Source: an uncultured Collinsella sp. (lineage in GTDB: Bacteria > Actinomycetota > Coriobacteriia > Coriobacteriales > Coriobacteriaceae). From it: DNA of 18,706 nt. The stretch spans positions 1-18,706 of the forward strand of contig CABUUB010000032.1 in NCBI GenBank assembly GCA_902494625.1. The letters run 5' to 3'. A program made the position numbers and the translations under genes. The notes beneath the pieces are model-generated. The model saw only the letters and a program-made list of their open reading frames with translations. It was not told where the DNA came from and ran no database searches. This document shows, one piece after another, positions 13,314 through 18,706 of this stretch; the first letter of the stretch is position 1; each line of letters starts with the position of its first letter.

Positions 13314-14828
13314 TTACGCCTGAGCGTTGGCGAAGGCCTGCTTGGCACCCTCGGCACGCACGACGGCGAGCGCGCTGACGACAAACTCCTCAAGACCTGC
13401 GATCTGCGTAAGGTCCTCGCCCCACATCTGCTCGTTGGTGAGCACGTCGTGCACCAGTTGGGCATCGTCGGCGCCGGCATGGGCGGCGTAGAAGTCGAGC
13501 ACGAAGGCGTCGTCCTGAGCGGTGTACTCGGTGCCGTCGGAGCGACGCAGGTGCAGGCCGTCGCCCTCGCGGGACACGAGCTCCTGTGTGTAGAAGGAGA
13601 TGAGCGTAGCGAGGCTCGTCGCCAGGCACTTGGGCAGGTTGCCGGTCTCGGCAACGTAGTCCTTGAGCGTGGGCAGGTCGCGAGCGCGCCACTTAGCCGT
13701 GGAGTTGAGGCAGATGGAGAGCAGCGCATGATCAATAAACGGGTTGTCGAAGCGGTTTTCGACGGCGGCGGCAAAGGCCTTGCAGTCCTCGACATCCAAG
13801 TCGGCGGCAAGCGTCGGAATGACCTCGTCGTAGAGCATGGTGTTCATGAAGCCGCGAATGGTCTCGTCATGCATGCAGTCGCGCACGATATCAAAGCCGG
13901 CAACCCAGGAACCCGGAACGAAGGCGGTGTGGGCACCATTGAGGATGCGGACCTTGCGCTTTTTGTACGGGGTGACGTCGGGAGTCACAAAGACACCCGG
14001 AAGACCAGCCTTCACAAAGGGAAGCTTCTCGGCAAGCGACTCGTCGCCCTGGATGCCCCACATCTGGAAGGGCTCGCGCACGGCCAGGAAGGGATCCTCG
14101 TAGCCCAGACGCTCAGCCACCGCGGCGGCCTCCTTGGGATCGCGGATGCGACCGGGGACGATGGTGTCGACGAGCGTGGTGCAGACGGTGCAGTCGTTGG
14201 CCATCCACTGCGCAAACTCGTCCTCCCAGCCCCAGTCGCTCACGTACTGGTTCATGATGCGCAGCAGCTCCTCACCGTTGTGATCGATGAGCTCGCAGGC
14301 GAGCACGATGACGCCCGGCTTGCCGGCGGCCCAGCGGGCGTGAAGGACCTGGGCAAGCTTGGCAGGGAAGCTCGCGGGCGGCATGTCGTCGGCCTTACAG
14401 GATGGGTCGTAGGCGATACCGGCCTCGGTGGTGTTGGAGACGATGATCTCCAGGCTGTCGGAGACGGCGACCTCCATCATGGCGCGATAGTCGTCCTCGC
14501 GATACGGGTTGAGGCAGCGGCTGCAGGCGCTGATCACGCGGGACTCGTCAACCGTATTGCCGTTCTCCTTGCCGCGCACCAGCACGGTGTACAGGTCGTC
14601 CTGAGCATTGATGCCATCGGCAAAGCCAAAGGCGCCGCTGATGGGCTGCACCATGACAACCTTGCCGTTCCAGCCGGTGGCCTCGTTGCCCATGTCAAAG
14701 AAACGGTCGACGAAGGCGCGCAGGAAATTGCCCTCGCCAAACTGTAGAACCTTCTCGGGAGCGTCCTTGGGCAGCAGGTAGCCCTTGTAGCCGATCTTCT
14801 CGAGCGCATCGTAGCTGATGTTCTCCAT
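13314..14828 (-). CDS. uxaB: UxaB, tagaturonate reductase (altronate oxidoreductase)
   Basis: This 504-residue member of the mannitol dehydrogenase family reduces D-tagaturonate to D-altronate with NADH, the second step of the pathway. The N-terminal nucleotide-binding region has QFGEGNFLRAFVD (29-41), the family's Rossmann glycine motif. CELIDHNG (178-185) marks the end of that domain. The C-terminal domain has KKRKVRILNGAHT (289-301) with the catalytic lysine (Lys292) region K-x-R-x-LN-x-x-H. These match UxaB rather than mannitol or fructuronate reductases, and the length is close to E. coli UxaB (483). The ATG at 14828 has AAGGAG upstream. It lies between uxaC and uxaA; a terminator-like hairpin precedes it, so it may be expressed less than uxaC. 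Confidence 0.93.
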   Translation of the reverse strand: MENISYDALEKIGYKGYLLPKDAPEKVLQFGEGNFLRAFVDRFFDMGNEATGWNGKVVMVQPISGAFGFADGINAQDDLYTVLVRGKENGNTVDESRVISACSRCLNPYREDDYRAMMEVAVSDSLEIIVSNTTEAGIAYDPSCKADDMPPASFPAKLAQVLHARWAAGKPGVIVLACELIDHNGEELLRIMNQYVSDWGWEDEFAQWMANDCTVCTTLVDTIVPGRIRDPKEAAAVAERLGYEDPFLAVREPFQMWGIQGDESLAEKLPFVKAGLPGVFVTPDVTPYKKRKVRILNGAHTAFVPGSWVAGFDIVRDCMHDETIRGFMNTMLYDEVIPTLAADLDVEDCKAFAAAVENRFDNPFIDHALLSICLNSTAKWRARDLPTLKDYVAETGNLPKCLATSLATLISFYTQELVSREGDGLHLRRSDGTEYTAQDDAFVLDFYAAHAGADDAQLVHDVLTNEQMWGEDLTQIAGLEEFVVSALAVVRAEGAKQAFANAQA

Positions 14829-14864
14829 CTGTGTCTCTCCTTAGATAGCTGTTAGCGTGCAAGC

Positions 14865-14899
14865 AAAACGGGGGCGCCGTGTGTGGCAACGGCGCTCCC
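14865..14899 (-). terminator. Terminator-like hairpin between uxaC and uxaB
   Basis: Arms 14870-14880 and 14889-14899 form an 11-bp GC-rich stem with one mismatch and an 8-nt loop. On the minus strand G and then TTTT follow. The short U-run and the lack of a visible promoter for uxaB suggest a leaky terminator that lowers uxaB and uxaA relative to uxaC. Confidence 0.6.
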
Positions 14900-14924
14900 G
14901 TGTTCGATGTGATTCGATGCAGGC

Positions 14925-16352
14925 TTATGCCTCGACGGTATCCAGATCAAAGCCAAAGTAGCGGACCGCGTTGTTGTAGCTGATGTCGCGCACGATATCG
15001 CCCAGCAGCTCCATGTCGGCCGGGTACTTGCCCTGCTCGACCCACTCGCCGATCACGCTGCACAGCACGCGACGGAAGTACTCGTGGCGCGGATAGGACA
15101 GGAAAGAGCGGGAGTCGGTAAGCATACCCACAAAGTTGCCCAGCACGCCCTCGTTTGCCAGAGCCGTGAGCTGCTCGCGCATACCGACCTCGTTGTCGTT
15201 GAACCACCAGGCAGAACCGTTCTGGATCTTGCCGGCGGTCGGAGCCTCCTGGAAGCAGCCCATCACGGTATCGATCATGGTGTTGTCGATGGGGTTCAAG
15301 CTGTACAGGATGGTCTTGGGCAAGCCGCAGGTCTCCTGAATGGAGTTGAGGAAATCGGCAAGCTGGTCGGACGGCGTGTAGTTGGAGATGCAGTCATAAC
15401 CGGTATCGGGGCCGAGCTTGGCAAACATGGCGCGGTTGTTGTCGCGCTTGCAGCCAAAGTGCAGCTGCATGGCCCAGCCCAGACGGACATACTCGCCAGC
15501 GACGAACTGCATAAAGGCAGTCTTGTACTTGAGGATCTCTTCCTCGGTAAGCGGCTCAGCAGCCAGACCCTTGGCAAAGATGGCCTCGATCTCATCGGCG
15601 GTAGCCGGGACATACATAACGTAGTCGAGTGCGTGGTCGGAGGCGCGGCAGCCCAGCTCGTGAGCAACGTCGTAGCGCTTGGAAATGGCGGACTTCATGC
15701 CCTCGAAGTCGCTGACCTCAACGCCGGCAGCCTCGGAGAGGTGCTTGCAGTAGTCGGCGAACTCCTGGCCGCGCTCGATGCGTAGAGCCGCGTCGGGGCG
15801 CATGGCGGGAACGACCTGAACGTCAAAGCTGTCATCGGCGGCAATCTTCTTGTGCCACTCAAAGCTGTCGGCGGGGTCGTCGGTGGTGCAGATCATGCGG
15901 ACGTTGGACTGCTTGATCAGGTTACGGCAGGTAAAGCTGGCCTCGGCCAGCTTAGCGTTGGCAAGGTCCCAGACCTCCTGGGCGGTCTTGCCGTTGAGAA
16001 CGCCCTCGTAGCCAAAGTAGCGCTTAAGCTCCAAGTGGCTCCACTCAAAGACGGGGTTGCCAACGCAGCGACCCAGGGTCTCGGCCCACTTTTGAAACTT
16101 CTCGCGAGCAGGAGCGTCGCCAGTGATAAAACGCTCGTCGACGCCGTTGGCGCGCATCAGGCGCCACTTGTAGTGGTCGCCGCCCAGCCAAACCTCGGTG
16201 ATGTTCTCGAAACGCTTGTCCTCCCAGATCTCCTTGGGGGAAATGTGGCAGTGGTAGTCGACGATGGGCATGCCCTTGGCAAAGTTGTGGAACAGCTCCT
16301 CGCCGGTCTTGGTGCTCAGCAGGAAATCCTGATCGTCCATAAAGTTTTTCAT
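14925..16352 (-). CDS. uxaC: UxaC, uronate isomerase
   Basis: This 475-residue enzyme isomerises D-galacturonate to D-tagaturonate (and D-glucuronate to D-fructuronate), the entry step of the pathway. The amidohydrolase-type TIM barrel starts with VDYHCHISPKEI, where His34 and His36 are the usual metal ligands. Other family blocks are WLGGDHYKWRLMRANG, LHFGCKRDNN and GMLTDSRSFLSYPRHEYFRR. E. coli UxaC has 470 residues. The frame continues 71 codons upstream to 16565, but that part is the operator region; the ATG at 16352, with AAAGGGG 7 nt before it, is the true start. It is the first gene of uxaCBA, under a promoter with two full operators. Confidence in the function is very high. Confidence 0.96.
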   Translation of the reverse strand: MKNFMDDQDFLLSTKTGEELFHNFAKGMPIVDYHCHISPKEIWEDKRFENITEVWLGGDHYKWRLMRANGVDERFITGDAPAREKFQKWAETLGRCVGNPVFEWSHLELKRYFGYEGVLNGKTAQEVWDLANAKLAEASFTCRNLIKQSNVRMICTTDDPADSFEWHKKIAADDSFDVQVVPAMRPDAALRIERGQEFADYCKHLSEAAGVEVSDFEGMKSAISKRYDVAHELGCRASDHALDYVMYVPATADEIEAIFAKGLAAEPLTEEEILKYKTAFMQFVAGEYVRLGWAMQLHFGCKRDNNRAMFAKLGPDTGYDCISNYTPSDQLADFLNSIQETCGLPKTILYSLNPIDNTMIDTVMGCFQEAPTAGKIQNGSAWWFNDNEVGMREQLTALANEGVLGNFVGMLTDSRSFLSYPRHEYFRRVLCSVIGEWVEQGKYPADMELLGDIVRDISYNNAVRYFGFDLDTVEA

Positions 16353-16405
16353 CAAACAGCCCCTTTGCTGGCAAGGCGGGCGCACGGCGCGCTCGTTATC
16401 CTCTA

Positions 16406-16419
16406 GGTGAACGTTCACT
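16406..16419. promoter_or_regulatory. LacI-type operator O1 of uxaCBA
   Basis: GGTGAACGTTCACT abuts the uxaC -10 (16420-16425) and covers the expected transcription start, a classic position for blocking initiation. Confidence 0.78.
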
Positions 16420-16449
16420 ATACTAATCCATTGCAACTCAAAAGGTGAA
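16420..16449 (-). promoter_or_regulatory. Putative promoter of uxaCBA
   Basis: On the minus strand -35 TTCACC (16449-16444), inside operator O2, is followed after 18 bp by -10 TAGTAT (16425-16420). The predicted start near 16413 falls at the centre of O1. The leader would be about 60 nt. Confidence 0.58.
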
Positions 16450-16458
16450 CGTTCACCT
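16443..16458. promoter_or_regulatory. LacI-type operator O2 of uxaCBA, perfect 16-bp palindrome
   Basis: AGGTGAACGTTCACCT is a perfect palindrome and the best copy in the window. Its centre is 38 bp from O1. A degenerate half-site GGTGAACGGTAGGT follows at 16470-16483, and GTTCAACGG lies at 16491-16499. The related layout TTGAACGGTAG occurs at 11481-11491 upstream of the symporter. Confidence 0.82.
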
Positions 16459-16588
16459 AACCACCATGGGGTGAACGGTAGGTTTTGCCCGTTCAACGGT
16501 TGCCGGAGCTGTGACTTGCATGTATTGCGGACCGGTTGGCGTCCCCGAACACCGAACTTGAGCACTTTTGCTCAGGTGGGTCATGTTC

Positions 16589-16787
16589 CGACGTGCATTT
16601 TTGGGAGTATTCAGCATCGAAGCGCGCCGCGCGCCGTCCTCAGCGCCCCGTTTGGTGCGCATATTGCGTTCGATCAGCATAAAAAGTGCCGCCGATGGCG
16701 AAATACGCCACCAGCGGCACTTAGAACAGTCGTTCTGCGCCTCATTCAGGGCATGCCAATGCTGAATACTCCCAAAAATGCACGTCG
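16589..16787. repeat. Perfect 29-bp inverted repeat flanking 141 bp
   Basis: The left arm (16589-16617) and the right arm (16759-16787) are exact reverse complements over 29 bp and stop matching on both sides. The right arm begins ATGCTGAATACTCCCAAAAA. The 141 bp between hold the lacI terminator (16681-16722) and no gene. No target duplication is visible. It could be a MITE-like element, a dispersed repeat pair or an invertible segment. No recombinase or transposase is in the window. Confidence 0.8.
16681..16722 (-). terminator. Rho-independent terminator after the LacI-family gene
   Basis: AAGTGCCGC (16684-16692) and GCGGCACTT (16714-16722) form a perfect stem, extended inside by a second GGTGGCG/CGCCATC stem. 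The minus-strand stem runs into TTTTT. It lies 91 bp after the regulator stop, inside the 29-bp inverted repeat. Confidence 0.85.
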
Positions 16788-16812
16788 CAAGAGGGGGTAC
16801 CTGCCCGATCGA

Positions 16813-17892
16813 CTAAATTCCCGCAAGTTCGCAGTAGCGATCGACATTGCTGGCAAACACCATCTCAACGGCGCCCTTCTGGACGGGCTCCGTCGGGGTC
16901 CTTCCCCACAGCAAATAATCGCCCAGTGTCTTGGCGCCGCGATACGCCAGGCTCGTCGGGTCCTTATAGACAATATTGGTAAAGATACCGCGGCGCAAGG
17001 CCAGGGCGCTTTCGGGAAACAGGTCGTTGCCGATCACCATAACCTGACCGGCCTTGCCGCTCGAGACAAGCGCATCGGCAACCACTTCGGAACCAACGGC
17101 AAAAACGCTACAAATGAGCTCAGGGGCGTCCGGCGCACTCAAACGCTTTTCGAGCTCATGCTTGAGCTGTTTGACTTGCGCATGGGCACCGGCAAGGTCC
17201 TCGACCTGCCATGGAATATCTCGTTCGCGCAGGTAATTGTGGAAGGCACGGGCGGTTAGATAGTGTGAATCGGTATATGGGTCGCCCGTCAAAAGGAGCA
17301 CGCGGGCGTCGGCCCCAGAAGCATTGACCAGGTTTGCCGCCTGCTCGGCCATAAGGCTACCCGCCGTCGAATAGTCGGCCAAGCTCGCACCCAAACGATT
17401 CAAATGCGGACGGTCGCCGTCGACAAGCTCAATCGTCACGCCCGCCTCGGCGATCTGCCCCAAAAGCTCAGTCGCACGATCGTCGCCCGGCGCATAGGCG
17501 AGCAAGCCATCGATCTTCTCGCCCACCTGCAAACGCTCGTCGATTTGCTCGAGCGCATCAGCGTAGCCGCCCACGCCAAATTCAACACGCTCAACCGTAA
17601 TGCCCTGGTCGATGACCTCCTGTTCAAAGCGATTGCAGCCTTCCCACAGGTAACGGAAAAAGTACGCCCCCTCGCGCGATGCGCGGGGCAGGCAAAACAC
17701 CAGATTGATGTCCTTGCGGCGCAGGCTTGAGGCACTTGTGTTGCGGTGATAGCCCATGGCCTCGGCCTTGGCGTTCACCTTGGCGCGCACGGATTCGCTC
17801 ACGCCGGCCTTACCCGTCAGGGCCTTGTGCACGGTATTGATGGAAACGCCAAGCTCGGCGGCTATGTCCTTCATGGTTACGCGAGCGCTCAT
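16813..17892 (-). CDS. LacI-family transcriptional regulator of pectin/hexuronate genes
   Basis: This 359-residue protein has an N-terminal LacI helix-turn-helix (MKDIAAELGVSINTVHKALTG, roughly 7-27, then VSESVRAKV) and a hinge region (about 51-60, SASSLRRKD) whose Leu could wedge into a central CG step. The sugar-sensing domain (65-359) has two lobes of the periplasmic-binding type, with DGDRPHLN, LLTGDPYTDSHYLTAR and VIGNDLFPESALALRRG. In the recognition helix the usual TVSR is TVHK, which points to a non-standard operator. The ATG at 17892 has GGAG upstream. It stands just upstream of uxaCBA, the same strand, and is the only regulator here, so it is the obvious reader of the GGTGAACGTTCACC sites, probably as a repressor relieved by a uronate or oligogalacturonide (inference). 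Its own upstream region lacks a consensus site. Confidence 0.92.
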   Translation of the reverse strand: MSARVTMKDIAAELGVSINTVHKALTGKAGVSESVRAKVNAKAEAMGYHRNTSASSLRRKDINLVFCLPRASREGAYFFRYLWEGCNRFEQEVIDQGITVERVEFGVGGYADALEQIDERLQVGEKIDGLLAYAPGDDRATELLGQIAEAGVTIELVDGDRPHLNRLGASLADYSTAGSLMAEQAANLVNASGADARVLLLTGDPYTDSHYLTARAFHNYLRERDIPWQVEDLAGAHAQVKQLKHELEKRLSAPDAPELICSVFAVGSEVVADALVSSGKAGQVMVIGNDLFPESALALRRGIFTNIVYKDPTSLAYRGAKTLGDYLLWGRTPTEPVQKGAVEMVFASNVDRYCELAGI

Positions 17893-17989
17893 GGGGATAC
17901 TCCGTTATAGATAAGTTGCCAATTAACAGTACAGGTAACGATACCCCAAAATCACTCTTCAACTCGCCGCGCTCGCCCCCAAATGTGCA

Positions 17990-18023
17990 AAGCGCCCCGC
18001 GAACGGATGCTCGCGAGGCGCTT
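17990..18023 (-). terminator. Probable terminator after the FeoB-associated gene
   Basis: Arms of 13 bases (17990-18002, 18011-18023) pair with one mismatch around an 8-nt loop, starting 14 bp after the stop at 18037. Only a weak T-rich stretch (TTTGCACATTT) follows on the minus strand, so strength is uncertain. Confidence 0.6.
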
Positions 18024-18036
18024 GGATGCCTAGGCC

Positions 18037-18237
18037 TTATTTAATACCGCGGCTCAAATCTTCGGCGATTTTGTCCACGCCCTTAAGTGCGGCGCACGTC
18101 TTTTTGTTGGAGCAATGCCCCGTGCAAACGCCACCCTGAGCGCAGTCGGCGCAGGTGCCCTTGCGATAGATGCGCACGCACACAGCAACAAATGCAACGC
18201 CGATAACAGCCAGTACAACAATATCGATAGGTGCCAT
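18037..18237 (-). CDS. FeoB-associated Cys-rich membrane protein
   Basis: This 66-residue protein has one membrane helix (about 4-23, ending VRIYRKG) and then a cytoplasmic-looking cysteine cluster: Cys29, 32, 38, 42 and 48. It matches the small FeoB-associated Cys-rich proteins found after feoB in many Firmicutes and Actinobacteria. They are thought to assist Fe(II) uptake, perhaps as an FeoC-like partner, though the role is not settled. GAGGAGG lies 6 nt before the ATG at 18237, a very strong site. It follows feoB on the same strand by about 175 bp, but a terminator stands between them. It is unrelated to the pectin genes. Confidence 0.85.
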   Translation of the reverse strand: MAPIDIVVLAVIGVAFVAVCVRIYRKGTCADCAQGGVCTGHCSNKKTCAALKGVDKIAEDLSRGIK

Positions 18238-18287
18238 AGCAAGCCTCCTCTAGTTAACCATCACTTACTTTACCCCATTCTCCACCT

Positions 18288-18314
18288 ACCAAAAAGGGAC
18301 AGGTTTATTTTGGT
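18288..18314. repeat. Short inverted repeat, possible dispersed element
   Basis: ACCAAAA and TTTTGGT enclose a 13-nt centre with GGGACAGG, between the feoB terminator and the FeoB-associated gene. The wording resembles short dispersed intergenic repeats I have seen in gut bacterial genomes, but one copy in this window cannot prove it. Confidence 0.3.
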
Positions 18315-18350
18315 CGGTTTTATCTGCGGAAACGCCACATCTCCCCCACC

Positions 18351-18383
18351 AAAAAGCCCGAGTGTCGCTGGGACACCCGGGCT
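18351..18383 (-). terminator. Rho-independent terminator after feoB
   Basis: Arms 18355-18366 and 18372-18383 form a 12-bp stem (one position G-U in RNA) with a 5-nt loop. TTTTT follows on the minus strand. It begins 30 bp after the feoB stop. Confidence 0.88.
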
Positions 18384-18412
18384 CGTGGAAAGGGGTTAAT
18401 CCTTATTCGGAC

Positions 18413-18706
18413 TTAAGCGGAAACTGCGGCGGAAGCAGTGTTGGTCTCGTCCTCATCGGTCCATGCATGCTTGGGCATGGGACGGAAAATCTGGAAGAGC
18501 ATCGCAACCAGCAGCACAATGGCCACAACCGTCCAGATACCAAACTGCCCAAGGACAAGCAGGTTGTAGAACTGGTTGATGAACAGGCCGATCACCCAAG
18601 CGAAGGCGCACTCGTAGCCAATGGCAATCGCAGTCCACTTGCCGGAATCCATCTGGTTGCGGATGGTGCCAATGGCGGCAAAGCACGGAGCGCACAGCAG
18701 GTTGAA
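18413..18706 (-). CDS. feoB: FeoB ferrous-iron permease, C-terminal fragment at window edge
   Basis: The frame is open to the right edge, so only the last 97 residues are seen. They start FNLLCAPCFAAIGTIRNQ, the conserved Gate-type segment near the end of FeoB, which carries a cysteine pair. Two or three membrane helices follow (ECAFAWVIGLFINQFYNLL and GIWTVVAIVLLVAMLFQIF), then a short polar tail. FeoB is the GTP-dependent inner-membrane Fe(II) transporter. The G-domain lies outside the window. The ATG at 18652 is an internal Met, not the start. The neighbouring FeoB-associated protein supports the call. Confidence 0.88.
   Translation of the reverse strand, partial: FNLLCAPCFAAIGTIRNQMDSGKWTAIAIGYECAFAWVIGLFINQFYNLLVLGQFGIWTVVAIVLLVAMLFQIFRPMPKHAWTDEDETNTASAAVSA

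Noticed and set aside
13257..14747. 496-residue plus-strand frame
   Set aside because: It mirrors uxaB, which is unmistakable on the minus strand. The plus translation is low-complexity Val/Gly/Ala/His-rich, typical of an antisense shadow. The same holds for 11610-12662, 8633-9751 and 7053-7979.
16353..16565. 71-residue N-terminal extension of UxaC
   Set aside because: It would translate the operators and promoter. The ATG at 16352 has a good ribosome site and gives the usual UxaC length.
16471..17259. 262-residue plus-strand frame over the inverted repeat and the regulator
   Set aside because: It runs through a terminator, the repeat and the antisense of lacI, with no domain. The MLNTPKNARR peptide it shares with a minus-strand frame is just the 29-bp inverted repeat translated twice.
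1..18706. CRISPR arrays, tRNA or rRNA genes, insertion sequences
   Set aside because: No regularly spaced direct repeats, no clover-leaf-like or rRNA stretch, and no transposase or integrase motif was seen in any frame.

Overview
The window looks like a stretch of a high-GC, Gram-positive-type gut actinobacterium. Collinsella or another Coriobacteriia is my best guess, from the GC-rich codon use, the purine-rich Shine-Dalgarno sites, and the gene set of pectin/hexuronate use next to a feoB locus. This is inference; no marker gene is present. Every gene I can support lies on the minus strand, so transcription runs from high to low coordinates.

Layout, in the direction of transcription. (a) 18706-18037: the C-terminal end of the ferrous-iron permease FeoB and a small Cys-rich FeoB-associated membrane protein. 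(b) 17892-16813: a LacI-family regulator, followed by a terminator that sits inside a 29-bp perfect inverted repeat. (c) 16352-11748: uxaC, uxaB and uxaA, the complete isomerase route from D-galacturonate to 2-keto-3-deoxygluconate. (d) 11330-9771: a GPH/MFS-type sugar:cation symporter. (e) 9655-5022: a GH28 polygalacturonase, a two-domain protein joining a pectin methylesterase (CE8) to an alpha/beta-hydrolase esterase, and an SGNH esterase. (f) 4914-1451: a GH105 unsaturated (rhamno)galacturonyl hydrolase, a TIM-barrel sugar isomerase almost touching it, and a GltD-like FAD/Fe-S oxidoreductase. (g) 1249-1: the start of an Old-Yellow-Enzyme-type flavin/Fe-S oxidoreductase that runs off the left edge.

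Working model (inference): partly degraded pectin oligosaccharides enter through the symporter. They are stripped of methyl and acetyl esters by the CE8-esterase fusion and the SGNH esterase, and cut by GH28 and GH105. None of these enzymes has a visible signal peptide, so this would happen in the cytoplasm. Galacturonate then goes through UxaC, UxaB and UxaA. The KDG kinase and aldolase, a pectate lyase, and KduI/KduD (for the unsaturated uronate released by GH105) are not in the window.

The regulation is unusually readable. Seven copies of GGTGAACGTT followed by a variable right half (best copy GGTGAACGTTCACC) occur only in three intergenic regions: before GH105, before the symporter and before uxaC. 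In each region two sites lie 38-41 bp apart. One supplies a TTCACC -35 element and the other sits directly downstream of the -10, over the expected transcription start. They are probable operators of the LacI-family protein, defining a pectin/hexuronate regulon. The two gene-free stretches over 300 bp (11331-11747 and 16353-16812) are filled by these operators, promoters, terminators and repeats.
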